Assembly: GCF_005239225.2 (NCBI RefSeq)
Contig: NC_133293.1
Location: 19,064,333 to 19,128,332, forward strand
Source: Populus alba
Lineage: Eukaryota; Streptophyta; Magnoliopsida; Malpighiales; Salicaceae
Direction of reading: 5' to 3'
Length of the DNA: 64,000 nucleotides
The position numbers and the translations under genes were made by a program. Positions 1-14,900 of this stretch are shown here, in pieces (the first letter of the stretch is position 1; each line of letters opens with the position of its first letter). The notes beneath the pieces were generated by a model, which was not told where the DNA came from, searched no databases, and saw nothing but the letters and a program-made list of their open reading frames with translations.

Positions 1-2093
1 AGGTTCACCTCAGAGATGTGGCATCCGAATGGTGAGCCTTCTTCTGCTGTTTTCAATCCAATATCTATATTCATAGTCTAGCTACATTTTTATCTGAGTA
101 TTCGTGCCTGGGCACATGTCTCTACATGTTTGCATTGTATATTTCAAACGAGCAAAGTTCTATAATGTAGTTGGCTATCCCTGAACTGCAGTTTACCCAG
201 ACGGAAAGGTTTGTATATCAATTCTTCATCCACCCGGTGATGACCCAAATGGTTATGAGCTTGCAACTGAGCGCTGGAGTCCAGTCCATACTGTATGTGA
301 TGCTTTTATGCATTTTATTTTTTTTGGTTGCAGTATATATGTGTGTGTGTAAATTTCTGGCTGTTGCTAAGTACATTGCTTGCTTTCTCTCTCCTTTTGG
401 TTTATCCTACAAACATGGGTGGGATTTTGGCTTGGTAACTGTTTTTTCTCTTTGTTTGCATTTGTTGCGAACATTAAGAAGCTGCACTGTGAAATTCTAT
501 CAACCATATGTTTATATATATATAGTGACATGTATGACATGCTGCTTTCTATTCCTATCTAACATCTACCAATGGAAGGCTGCAAGTGTTTGGATAACAA
601 TTTGTCACTTGCAGTTCTGAGTTACTGTCTGGTTCGTGGTTAAGGATGAATGTCAGAAGAGATATGTATATGGTAACTCTTTGCTTTCATGCATGATGAT
701 TTTAATCCACTTTGTGGCATGATCATGTGATGGTGGTTCTGATTGGCAGTGCATATTGGTGATGGGCAACTATAAGGACAGAAACTTGAGATGACTGCAA
801 GCTGAATTTCATTTCAGCTCTGAGGGGCTTATTTCTAGCCCAGATTGAGGTGCTTTTTCCTGAGCCCTGGCACAACTTTAGTTTAGAAGAGGTCGCTTGT
901 GTCGGGGTTGGTTAGCATTGCATGGCTCATTGGACACGTGAAAAAAGTAAACCAATCAATTTGAGAAATAATGAAAAATCAGAAGTAGGGAGGTTTATGT
1001 GGTGAATAAAGAGTAAAACCAGAGCAGCATGGAGTGGAATTCATATTGGTTTTATCCATGCAACCTGTTATTTTTGAAATGTTGTTGAAACAACTAACAT
1101 ATTTTGAGTGCACAAGTAAAATATGAACCGTCATACTTCAATCTTCAATCAATCTTCAATCGCATATGACCTTATAAGAGAAGGAAGGCTAGAGAAAAGA
1201 AGGTTACAGTGTAAACAGTGAGAAAAAATTAACCAGAAGGATTACCAGCAGAGGTGAGACAACATTCATTGAGTTTGCATGTGAAGGAATATTAGAGGCA
1301 GAAGGATTGGAATTGTTGATAGCTAACATCAGGAGTACATAGTATACTTGTTCTCTCTTGTTATATGCATGACTCTAATCTTATTCCTAATGATAATTTC
1401 ACATGTTTCTTGTTCCTTTGATAACCAAGATTTTGGTCCTTTGCATCACCAGACATGTTCTTCTCAAAAACTTGTACCTGATGCTTTTTTGTGCCTTTTT
1501 ATGTTGAGACAGGTTGAAAGCATTGTTTTGAGTATCATATCGATGCTTTCCAGTCCTAATGACGAGTCTCCTGCTAATGTTGATGCTGCGGTAGGTGTAG
1601 TTCTGTTTATTTTTCCATAAATATGTAATCTTTACTCTCACTTCATTAGTTTCTTGAATGAGTGTATTGAGTAACAGGTGGTTAAAATAAATATTTTAAG
1701 CATTTGAGAAATTTCACAATCGCGTTCGAAGAATTTCCAGTCTCATACTGCAATCAATATATACCTGTCACATTTGGCCTGACCTTTGCAGTGATTGGAA
1801 TATGTTTAACTGTGTTATTACATATCTCATAACATCGAGTTGTATGCATCTTATTGCCACCATTCAAGCTCTCACATGAGATGCTTCTGTGTTTTGCATG
1901 AGTCTAGTCATGACTGGATCACGAGGGTCATGCTTCTTTTTTTTTTTTTTGCTTTCTACTAATCTGGCTGATGCGCCTTTTCTATTCTAACAATTGCTGG
2001 ACTGTATAACTTCAGAAACAATGGAGAGAGAGTAGGGAGGAGTTCAGGAAGAAAGTAAGTCGATGTGTTAGAAAATCACAAGAAATGTTGTGA
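1..2093 (+). CDS. Ubiquitin-conjugating enzyme E2, UBC7/13/14 type, 3' part (copy 1)
   Basis: E2 enzymes carry ubiquitin as a thioester and pass it to substrates with an E3; the UBC7/13/14 (UBE2G-like) class is linked in plants to protein turnover including ER-associated degradation. Four coding segments are visible: 1-31, 192-292, 1513-1590 and 2016-2093 (TGA). The first exons lie left of the window. The sequence keeps the WHPN motif, the active-site Cys in [10 protein letters not shown] and the long acidic loop [10 protein letters not shown] that marks this class, then the C-terminal helices ending in SQEML. Every segment has the same length and phase as in the complete neighbour at 4300-6891. 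A visible difference is SEMWHPN here against SEVWHPN there. No stop or frameshift is seen, so this copy is probably functional. The family is certain; the exact Arabidopsis orthologue is not. Confidence 0.9.
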
Positions 2094-2804
2094 CAGTGTA
2101 TATTGCTGCATAGCTTTTGCATATCCCCAGTCAAGGGAGGAACTGGTGGCCAATGGACCCTTCTGTGAACCATGTAAAATTTCATCAAGTTCTTGTTTTC
2201 CTTCCATTGTAACCTGCACTTTCTGTGCGCATATCTTTGGGTGACAATCATTAGTATTAGATATCTATACAAGGGCTTGAAATTGGCGTTTCCTGAACTT
2301 GTATGAACTTTATTGATATCTTGTATCGTAATGGTTTTGTTTTCTTAATCTCGAAACGAGTTCAATAGTAGTTTACTTGTTAATTCTACCTTGATTCTCT
2401 CTACCACAAAGTTAGGATCCATGTGACAATTACCTTGTTGAGACAACCAGCAATTCCCCCCCTCCAGACAGCTCTGGAAACACAATTTATTAGAAACTTT
2501 TGTTAGAAACGTGGCTCTGATGATTTTACTCGGCGTTAAGGTAAGGAAAAATGTTGAACGTTGTTCAACTGGACTGGAAAGTTCATGCATGACTCGTTCT
2601 TCAACTGGGTTGGAAAGTTGGTTCTTGAACGAGTTTTTATAGCATAATTTGTTTATGTGTTTTAAAAAATGATTTTTTTTCTGTTTTAAATTAATTTTTG
2701 GGTGATTTTAGATTGTTAAAGTAAGTTTTTAAAAAATAAAATAAAATATTATTTTAATATCTTTTTAAATAAAATCTACAAAAAAAAACACTAGTCATGT
2801 GTAC

Positions 2805-2858
2805 ACTCTACACAGCATTGTAAACATAGCAACTCTACACAGCATTGTAAACATAGCA
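2805..2858. repeat. 27-bp tandem duplication
   Basis: Two adjacent identical 27-base units, each starting ACTCTACACAGCATTG and ending with AACATAGCA. No coding content. Confidence 0.85.
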
Positions 2859-3404
2859 ATGACTGCCTGTCTTGCAACTATAAGTCAATGAAGGGAATGA
2901 TATCATGATATGTATATAATTCAACCTATGCAGGGGAAGCATTGAATCTCCAAAGGATAAGGATAGCTTTCGTTTCCTTATTTTTCTTCGTAACCAATTA
3001 GTTGGGTTTTGACTGTAAAGCGGTCGTTAGCTTGGAATATCTTTAAACCATACAGTTAATAAGGTATGTAAATTGATTTTCCAAGTTATCATCTCAACTT
3101 TAAATTTAAAAAAAATGTCATGGATTTTTTTAAAGAAGCGTATCAATTTAAACAGACGGATTATTTTAAATCCATGTGAAAATAAATCCAACCGGAAACT
3201 AATTAAGAAAAAAAACATGATTATTAAAAGATAACCTACTATAGTAAATAATTGGATAATCAAAGCTCAAAATAATCACCTCAATTTACACGAATAGATG
3301 ATGACAATTCATTGCTATGCAGTGCTCAAGTTAATTTAAATTATTAAATATATTATAATTCTCTTTGATTAAATCCCGTTTGATATTGAATTTCAAACAG
3401 GGTT

Positions 3405-3571
3405 TGACAAAATTTAAATTTTTTTTATTTAAAATTAATTATTTATATATTTTTTATTGTTTTGATATTTAAAATAATTTTTAAAAAATAAAAAAAATAT
3501 TATTTTAATAGATTCTATAATGAAAAATACTTTGAAAAGCAATCGCTACTATCCTTTCAAATACCCCCTAA
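3405..3571. repeat. AT-rich MITE-like element
   Basis: The core has runs of TTTTTAAAAAATA type. The right edge reads CGCTACTATCC...AAATACCCCCTA, matching the end type of similar elements at about 50.68-50.84 and 54.6-54.8 kb. It looks like a short non-autonomous DNA element; the edges are approximate. Confidence 0.5.
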
Positions 3572-4299
3572 GAATGTGTATGAAATTATGGTAAATATTA
3601 TTTTTTTAAAGTGTTTTTCGCTTTAAAATATATTAAAATAATATATATATATATATATATATTTTTTTTTTTTTTGACATCAATACATTAAAATTATTTA
3701 AAAACACTAAAAAAACAATTTGAAACTAAAAAAATTTAAAAAATCTAAAAAACAAGGTACAATCCCTCAAATAAACACCACGTAAAAATCTATTTGAGAG
3801 TGGTGAACCTCATATAAATGTTGCCTAAAGATCTATATGTTATTTTTCAAAATATTTCTTACTAAAATATATGAAAATAACATATTTTTAAAATCTTTAA
3901 AGTTTATTTTATCAGCATATAAATATAATTAAAAAACAAAACAAATTAATTTAAAACTAAAAAAAAATTATCAGAAACACAGACAATATCAAATATTAAC
4001 TAATACACCCGGAAAAGTGCATTGGAAACACCAAGCAAATAGCCTAGAATGTTCCGGGTCACATCATAAGTTTCAATTTTGAAACAGGAAAAGTATCCAA
4101 CTTGGCCTCCATCATAGAAGACAAAATCTCCTTGCTCATCTCCTCCTCTCCTCTACATAAATAAATAATTAATTAAATAAAACCCCAAACCCAAATTCCT
4201 AAACCAGATTTACACTTTACTCCCCTAATTTTTCTTTTTTTCGCCCTCCCTTCTATTACGGCCTCTCTCTATCCGTAGCTCAAATCAAATAAAGAATCA

Positions 4300-6891
4300 A
4301 TGGCCGCTTCTCAAGCTAGTCTTCTCCTGCAAAAGCAGCTGAGAGGTTAATAACCCCACATCAATCCTTTTTTTGTTTGGGTTTTGTTTGTTTTTCGTAG
4401 AAAGTTTTAATCTTTGATGGTTTATTTATTTTCTTGTTCATTGATTTTGTAGATCTATGCAAGAACCCAGTTGATGGATTCTCTGCTGGTTTGATTGATG
4501 AAACCAACGTGTTTGAATGGAGCGTTACAATTATAGGCCCCCCCGATACCTTATAGTGAGTTTCATCCATTCTTTAAGGTTTTTTTTTTTAACAGATTCT
4601 AGGGCTACACCTTTTTCTTTTTCTTTCAGTATTTGGTTTTAAAATCTTGTGTTGCTTTTCGGTTTTGAATTTGGTTTTAAGGGTTTTTATTAATCGCGAC
4701 GATGCTATGAAAGGCTCCTTTTCATGTCTGGACTTTTCTTGTTATCTGATTTTCAGTAATTATTTCTGGATTTCTTTTTATGAAGTTTACTTAAAGGTTT
4801 TGGTAATGGCTGCCTGGTAATATGTTGTTCTTGAGCCTGTTAGATTTTCTTTAATCAATTGGATTATCAACTGAACATAATCAAGCTATGAATGCATTCA
4901 GTTTTTAATTGATTTTGAGTCTTCTGCTTTGTTTCATTCCAGTGCTTTCTGGTAACTTGATAGGCTGGTCCAATTACTTATATGCCGACTAGTTTGGAAC
5001 CAAATCCTGGATGTATTTTGTTTTTGAGAATTATATCCAGAGCTTTTAGTAGCATTCAAATTTGTTGTATAATATGCTGACAATTAAAGGTGACATTGTG
5101 TTGTTTATTAACAACTTATTTTCATTTCACAGTGAAGGGGGTTTCTTCAATGCAATCATGAGCTTTCCACAGAATTATCCAGTCAGTCCTCCAACTGTCA
5201 GGTTTACCTCAGAGGTGTGGCATCCAAATGGTGGGTGCTTTTTCTTTCTTTATTATATTTGTGTGTGCATCCGCTATTCTGTGTCCGTGCCGTTGAAATG
5301 GAAAACTACTAAAATGTTGCTGTCTTTGAACTATAGTTTACCCTGATGGAAAAGTTTGCATATCAATTCTTCATCCACCTGGTGACGACCCAAATGGCTA
5401 TGAGCTTGCAACTGAGCGCTGGAGTCCAGTTCATACAGTATGTGATTCTTTGTTGTTTTATATTACTGCATCTATTAAATTGCTTGCAGTTTTTATAAAT
5501 ATGGTGCTTGTGTTTTTCCTGCCTTTTCTTTATCCTATTACCCACAGAGTGGAAGTTCGGTTCAGAATTGTTTTTTTTCCTCTGTTCATATTGATGCAAA
5601 CACTAAGAGTTGCAAAGAGGATATACGCTTTCTATACTCGTGTTTTTTTTTGAGATATGCTTTTTTCGACTCCCTAAGAAGGCTGCAATTGTCTGGGCAA
5701 GCAATTTGTAACTTGCTGTTCTGAATTACAGGTTTGTCTTGGATAAAGATGAATATTTGAGAGAGAGATATAGAAATGGTAGCTCTTTGCATTTATGCAT
5801 AATTCTAATTTACTTTGTGGTATGACCATGTGATGGTGGTTTGGATTGGCAATGCATCTCAGTGATCAGCATCTTTTATAACTGAAACTTGAGGTGACTG
5901 CAAGACTTAAAGCAACTCAGCTATGAGGGGCTCAATTCTAGCCCAGATCATGTGTTTTTTTTTTTTTTTTTTGTTCTGGGACAGCTTCAGGTTACAATAG
6001 ATCACTTAGGCTGGGTTGATTAATATCGTTTAGCCTATTTCTCCATTCTTCACTGTAGAGAGAAGCCAGCAAAGGTGGTAGTGTCAGTAAATAACATGAT
6101 GAAGGATTTAAACTCGAGTGCATTGAGTGAGGGATCATTTTGGCTTTATAAATAGACAATATGACTATTAAAATTCGGACAACACTTGTTGGAAAGCTCA
6201 ACATGTTTCACTCGCCAAAGGAAAATATCAGTTGATGTATCCCGATTGCAAAGAACAAGAAGCACAGCTTGTAATTGTATTGTGCTGATCACCAAATAGC
6301 TCTGTATGTTTCACCTCACAACTCAGGACTGCACAACACAGTGTGGTAGAGGCCAATTAGGCTCTAAACATTTTACTTGGTGTTGTGCCTTATTTTGGTT
6401 GATTTTATCTCTTTTATAAACCTTTCTTATTTAGTTTCCTGTTTTTTGCAGGTTGAAAGCATTGTTTTGAGCATCATATCAATGCTTTCTAGTCCTAATG
6501 ACGAGTCTCCTGCAAATGTCGATGCTGCGGTAGGTGTATACAATTATTTATTTTTCCTTGAACATGTACCATTTATTTTCACCGTCTCTTTTTCTTGAGA
6601 AATTTTTGAGATTGAAGTGGCAAAAATATATGTTTTCACAAGAAGTTTCAAAATTAGCAGTACAGGCAACTACATCTTATTGCATTGTGTATAGCGCCAC
6701 CATTAAATATTTCAGGTGTAGTGATGAATGTGGGCCGCATTTTATATTTTGCTAGTGACGCACATAAATTCAACGCTTACATTTTAAAAATTTTTGTAAT
6801 CGAACAACTTCAGAAACAATGGAGAGAGAACAGGGACGAGTTCAAGAAGAAAGTAAGCCGATGCGTGAGGAAGTCGCAAGAAATGATGTGA
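4300..6891 (+). CDS. Ubiquitin-conjugating enzyme E2, UBC7/13/14 type, complete (copy 2)
   Basis: Complete six-exon E2 gene: 4300-4345, 4453-4555, 5133-5230, 5337-5437, 6452-6529 and 6814-6891. The joined frame is 504 nt, 167 residues, close to the roughly 166 usual for Arabidopsis UBC7, UBC13 and UBC14. It begins [14 protein letters not shown] and has the UBC core with the HPN motif at residues 80-82, catalytic Cys90 and the acidic insertion after it ([10 protein letters not shown]) typical of UBC7/Cdc34-like enzymes. It ends SQEMM. All introns are GT-AG. The start is the first ATG after a pyrimidine-rich leader and agrees with the family's start. The enzyme acts in the cytosol or at the ER surface with E3 ligases in polyubiquitination. 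It is a tandem duplicate of the gene at 1-2093; even intron 4 is alignable between the copies. Confidence 0.95.
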
Positions 6892-7244
6892 TGCTGCAGT
6901 GCTTCTGGTGTCTGTATTCAAGAGAGGCATCAATTTACCTTGTAGAGTTCCATTCACCTTTTGTTCTCGATCCATTATAACCAAACTCTTTGTGCACATG
7001 TTTTGAGTGACAATCATCAGTCTTAGATATTCATATTTTGGTTTAAACTTGGCTGTTCTGGAACTTGCATGAACCCGTTCTGTTTCTTTATATCTTTTGG
7101 TTTGAATTTCGTTATGTTTAAATCGATCAACGTCATGCATTCCCTCTCCTTTCTTCAACCACCGGATGTTAAGTTGTGTACGCCTTGATTTTGACAGTTG
7201 CCTTCGGCGAGAGTGCTTACACCAAAAAAAAAAAAAAAAAATAA

Positions 7245-7309
<65 letters not shown>

Positions 7310-8379
7310 TGTCTACGTTTTTATTTCGGAATGTCTTTAAACGTCTTTTTTTTTTTAAAATGAAACACATGAAAAAATTATGGTTGTGTTTGGTAATAAA
7401 AAACTATATTTTTTTGTTTATTCAGTTTTTGTCTTCCAATAAAAATTTGAAAAAACTTGTTTATTTGTTGGAAATAAAGATAATTCTTTTTCAAAAAAAC
7501 TAAATGTATCAAGATTGGAATTTTTTTTTTATAAAAATAAAATTATAATTTATAATAATTATTTTAATATTTTATATTTGTGATAATCTAATTATAGAAT
7601 ACTAATTTTATTTCATTCAAATTAAAAATTATCAAGAAAAAATTATACTGTTGATTAAAAAAATTATATTATATTTATAATAAAAATAAAATTTATGATA
7701 TTAAGATGAAGAAAAAACTAAACTTTTACATTACACGAAAGTTATTGTATATAAAAGAAAAAAAAATATATTATTCATTTTTTTTTATTCAGAAACAATG
7801 AAAAACTTGTAAAAAGAAATTATAAAAATATAAATTAAAAAAACTAGTTTTCTAGACGTAGAAATATAGGATTTGAATTCGATGTACTGGTTTTTTCTTT
7901 TTTCTAACTCTATTTTTTCTTAAATAAGTATTACAATGTTTATTAACAATTTCTTTAATTTTCCAACATTATCTTCAACCATGAATAGTATTGAAAACTT
8001 ACATCAGACAAAATAATAATAAATGATATTTTGATTAATAGTGCAATATCCAATTATGGACAATAGGAAGGAGGGAGTAATAAATAAGAGTGAAACGTTT
8101 TTATCATAAATATGGTCCGATGCCAGATTCTTGCACCGGCAGAATTAGAGAAATCAGGCCTGGTATAAAAACTCTTGGTTTTTAAAATGTCTTCAAAGAA
8201 ATTTCGTGGGAGGAAATTAGGTCGGATAACATCGAAACTTTTGGATATTAAAAGGTTGCCATTAGGAAATTTAAAGAAAACAGAGATGGGAGTTGAACTT
8301 TGGTAAATTTATAAGGACGAAAATGATGTTTACCCACCTTTCTATTAAAAGCGAATCACGAAAAAGCCCTCTCTGACTC
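6892..8379. other. Intergenic: UBC copy 2 3' UTR, TA microsatellite, AT-rich DNA
   Basis: No gene is seen. The 3' UTR of UBC copy 2 probably runs to about 7140. A poly-A tract and a long (TA)n microsatellite follow at 7220-7302. From 7370 to 8000 the DNA is extremely AT-rich without an ORF that looks like a protein. From about 8080 the composition changes to what is probably the promoter of the dephospho-CoA kinase gene. Confidence 0.6.
7247..7302. repeat. (TA)n microsatellite
   Basis: An uninterrupted run of TA dinucleotides of about 56 bases, directly preceded by a poly-A tract. Open frames across it (poly Tyr-Ile) are artefacts of the repeat. Confidence 0.95.
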
Positions 8380-8500
8380 TCTCAAGTTCCGGCGACTGTA
8401 ACTCGGGCTTTGTGTCTGATCTCACTACTGTGTTCCTCAAAAATATATCGGCTAAACCCTCCAAGCATCCCACTCCTCTCCCTCATCCTCTTCCACTCCA
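8380..8500 (+). other. Probable 5' UTR exon of the dephospho-CoA kinase gene
   Basis: A pyrimidine-rich stretch (CTCTCTGACTCTCTCAAG) ends at a good donor, CCACTCCA|GTAAGC. The matching acceptor is CTATGCAG at 10122-10129, 49 bases before the ATG. The 1.6-kb leader intron between them contains no supported gene. The transcription start is a guess. Confidence 0.5.
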
Positions 8501-10172
8501 GTAAGCTTCTCTACTTCATGTTCTGTGGTTAAATACCCACTCCTATTTTAATGGTTGGTAGATATTTTTTTTTTGTTAGGAGATTTTTGCTTTTGATGTT
8601 GAATAAACTGAATATGCTCTTAGAGAAACCAACGACCCGTTACCAAACACCAAAACCCATAACCTTCACATAGTTCCTGCTAACATTGCAATAACTCCAT
8701 ATGCGAAAATTGGACTACTGGATATTTCTCTCTACCTGTTCGATAAAATGCCAGCACGAACAGTTGTTTCGTGAAACGCTATGGCTTGTAGTTATTCAAA
8801 ATCGGGCAAGTTAAATGGGTGTCATTCTTTACTTTCGCCAATGCACGGTTCTACTATTATACTCAGTGAGACTGCATCTTGTATTGTATTAAGTGTTTGT
8901 GCTCATGTGGGGTTTGTTTTATGAAATCTGGGTTTGAGATTTTGAGCTTCTTGGGTGTGCTTTGTCATTTTTGTGCAAATTGTTCACTAATTGAAGGTGC
9001 CGAGTTGGTTTTTGTTGAGTGACATGAGAGAGAGTATGACATTAGTAAGCATAAACTGAATACAGAAGTTGAAAACTTGCTCCCAAGCCTTCTGCTTTGA
9101 ATTTATTTACTGAATCCTGAAAGAAATTAGGAGTATGGTTGGGTTAGGATTCTTATATTTGGTATTGGGGAACTGGGTGCTGCTTTGTGTCCATATTTGT
9201 TTTTCTCCAATCTTGAATTTAGATGCTATGGACCTTTCACCAAACAAGCCATTGGACACACATCAGAACATTTTAGGCATGGAGCCAGAATTGGGATCAA
9301 AAATCCATATCCGACTCATTTTGTCCGCACATTTGTTGTACTGCATATGCACTATAGACACTATGTTGACCAACCTTAGTTTATGGTTCGTTTGGCTTCA
9401 CAAAAACTCAACTTAAAAAGCTGGGATCATGTTGGCCTCCAACATGTTCCAACCTGCAAGTTGCATTTCTATGTCAATATAGTTGATAACTAAAGATCCT
9501 ACATGTTGAACCAGTGACCTGGAGTATGTGCAACATTATTTACTGTTTACCTATACTGAATGCCTTCATTGCCACACTGCAATGAAACACATTGTTGGAA
9601 CTCCAGCATACTTGAGCTTGTTCTCTCACATTCATATAGAAATGTAAAATTGATTGTTGCATCTTAGTGTTATACTACATGATGTGCTTCTTACCCATGC
9701 AGTCTCTTTGGTTGAACTTTGAACTCCCAGCGCTGGACATTTGTTGTTTTTTTGCAATTAATTTGAACCATTAGCCTGTAACCTTGACTATTAGGTACAT
9801 GGTGCTGTCATTTCCTTATCGTCCATTTTAGCTGGGCAAGTGACGAGGCTGGAATAAAAAAGTTAGAGATAAAATTGGAGGCATCCAAGATTTTTCTTCA
9901 TGGTTATATTTATTAAAGGCCTATAGATTGAAACTAATAAACATCATATCATGTTATTTTGAGTATGTATTGAAATGAATTTCTTAAAGTTAGAGTTGAT
10001 TTTCAAGTAATGATAGCATGTTTTGAAAATAATCCTATATGTTTATGTGATTGCAGAAGTGGAACCGCATTCTTGCGCGACCCAAATGACACCACTTAAT
10101 TAATTACATATATCTACCTATCTATGCAGGCACAAGGACAGGAAGATCAGTGACAATACGAAAATAGAGTGA

Positions 10173-11926
<1,754 letters not shown>

Positions 11927-14900
11927 TCGAAATTTTAATTTCTGTTGCTTGACATTGCCATGTGTCCGCCCCCGAAAAATAGATTTGGTTTTGTTTTGTT
12001 TAGAAATATATTTATTTAATGGAGATACGCACAAGATAGTGCTTTTTTATCCTTAACCCACCCATGCTAATGTCATTGATTGGTCTTGTTCGCCATTAGT
12101 TTCCTTTCCTCCTTAATCTTTGAATGATTATAGACCAAAAAGCAAAAGAAAAATGGATTGAAAAGTGAGAAAATAATTACTAGGTATTGAAGCAAAGTAC
12201 TGAATAAGTCATAGTATATGGTTAGGGTTTTTGGTAGAGAGGTAGAAGAAAGAGGGAAGGCGGGTAGCTGTTCCCTTTTTTTTTTTTAATTAATTTGATA
12301 GACTTGTTAATATTAAATTACTCTGCCTTGATTAATCTCTCGTGAGTCGTGACACTTTATCCAAATATATATTATGCTGTGTTTCGTCCTCAGCTGTAGA
12401 TTCCACAATAGTACATGAGTTTTAGTCCCTCGAAGATGCTTCCTAGCTGTCCCGATCCCAACACAAAAACTAAATCCTCATAAAACGTAAAACTTCATGG
12501 GAGCTGCCGCTCCTAGACATTTTCAGCGTGCATTACTTGTAAATAAATTCACTTATCACTTGTATGTTTTACTAATCTCTAAAAATAACTAGAAAGAAAG
12601 CAGATTAACTTCTTCTTTTTACTAACACCAGCGCATCGAAAAATCATTCCACACATGCAGAGCACAGCTAAAATGTCTCCAAAACCAATCAAGATATAAC
12701 AAATCATTTACCATGCAATTTTTCAAAGTTAAACTTCATTGTAATATTCGACCCGGTGATTCTAGCCGATCTAGCAAAATTTCATATCGAATTAGAAGTT
12801 GATATGGTCAAACCTAGTCGATCTATATTACTCAACTTGTGATATTATTAACCTGGTTAAAATCTAACGGAAATCTAGTTTTATTTCTTTTAAAAGAATA
12901 ACAAAATAATTGAAAAAAATATTAAATATTAAAAAACACTAATTTAGATTAACTTTTATCAATAATTATTAACTCAATCTATAACCTGCCAAAACTAAAT
13001 CAATTAGTCAGCTATCATCTTTGTCAAACTTCCATAAGCGAAGCACAATGCCCCGTGATGATCAAGGCCAGCGAGTCTCAAAACATAATCATGCATAATT
13101 GCAAATAAATTCATAGTTACCAGAATTGCTTTTGTTTTCAAAATTCATCACACAAATGACCACGAAAGTTTTTGAGTTTGTTATTGATGAAGTTATAAAA
13201 AGACTTCACACTAAAATTTAGCTTTTTATCGGTTGTGGTTTTAGACCTGGAATGTAGGCTGTGCACATGAGCTTGATTGTTGGACCTGATTGGTGGCTAA
13301 AAGTTCACCTGAAAAAACAATTCTCTTGTTGAAGAGAGACTTTTGATATAATTTAAATATATGAGAAAAGAAATATCTGTAAGAGAATAGTGTTAAATGT
13401 TAAAAGTTGTCATGTTTATCTTGTGACTTAAGTATTTATAAACCTTAATCACATCAGCTAATCCAAAATATAAAAAATTATACAAAAATTAATTGATGAA
13501 AAGTTAAGTATTTATGTTGATTGCAACGCATGCTCTGTTAATGGTAGATAATTCGGTGATTGTCAGTGTTATACCAACAAAAAATAATTTGGTGGTATTT
13601 GCAGCTCATCGAAGAATATAAAAAGTTGTACAAAAATTAATTGGTAGAAAGGTAAGTGTTCACGTTTACTGCAACATCTGCTTTGTTATTGGTAGATAAT
13701 TCGGTGATTGTCAGTGTTATGCTAACAAAAAATAATTCGGTGGTATTTGCAGCTCATCTAGGAATATAAAAAGTTGTATAAAAATTAACTGATAAAAAGA
13801 TAAGTGTTCACGTTTATTGCAATACCTACTCTGTTATTGATAGATAATTCGGTGATGGTCAAAAAATAATTTGGTAGTATTTGCAGCTCATCTCATAATA
13901 TAAAAAGTTGCATAAAAAATAATTGATAAAAAGATAAGTGTTCACTTTTATTACAGCATCTACTTTGTTGTTATTGGTAGATAATTCGGTGATCGTCAGT
14001 TATCTAAACAAAATATAAACACAGAAAAGACATGAGACAAATAGAAAAATATGGTGTTATTTGCACTATAACCATTGACTAAAAATGTGGTGTCAGCTCA
14101 ATATATTTGTAGAGAATTCATTAACAAAACTTAAGAAAATTAACGTGCGTAAAAGAGGTGCAGTTACATGTTCAAACTTCTTGGAACTCGAAAACATATC
14201 AAGATGTGTGACTCGAGCTTGGTTTGTATAGGCCCTGCGGCGAGTAAAAGAGAAAAAAAAAACATATGAGGGGAGGAAAGAGAGTCTTGGCAAGCCGAAT
14301 CTACCCCAAACGGCTAGAAAAAAAGAGAAAGAAACAACGCAGCATTGAAATGATTCAATTTACGAGTTCACATATCCATCACTTATTACCACTCGAAAAG
14401 AAAATATAATTTATGGGTGAGTTTCCATTGTCAAGTGAGAAAATAACACAAGATAATTAAATATACACGAGCAATAATAAGCCGATCCACAAATATCTAA
14501 CTCACTTGTCTAAATACCAATCTCAATTCATCCAAAAACATATATAAGAAGAAAAGGAAGAAGAAGCTAATCTCAATGGTTACTTACCTGAATTTGTAGA
14601 ACCAAAATGTTCAAATATGCACTTGCTTAGTAGTGTAGTTTGTACCGTGTTTCCAAATAGTTTTAGAAGGTAAAACGAGGAAGCACTTTATTATCATGTT
14701 TTGAAAGTATTTGAGATAATGATGGATATTGTTTCTCAAAGTGTTTTTGTTTTTAAATGTATAAAAATAATAATTTTTTATTTTTAAAATTTATTTTTGA
14801 TATTAACACATTAAAACAATATAAAATATATAAAAAATAATTTTTTAAAAAATTAAAAAATATACAAAACTCTAACCCAGTCGAGATGCGTAGCAAAACA

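Larger units (their letters stand above)
2094..4299. other. Intergenic: copy 1 3' UTR, AT-rich repeats, copy 2 promoter
   Basis: No gene is seen. The left part to about 2350 is the probable 3' UTR of UBC copy 1. A 27-bp unit is tandemly duplicated at 2805-2858. An AT-rich MITE-like element lies at about 3405-3571, and an (AT)n run at about 3641-3661. The last 150 bases are pyrimidine-rich and fit a promoter and leader for copy 2. Confidence 0.6.

Noticed and set aside
7155..7370. Frames with poly Tyr-Ile on both strands
   Set aside because: Produced by the TA microsatellite.
13466..14005. CRISPR-like array
   Set aside because: Units are adjacent copies of one 148-bp sequence without unique spacers, in a plant nuclear genome.
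14093..14293. 66-residue minus-strand frame
   Set aside because: No domain, no splice or promoter context, AT-rich surroundings.
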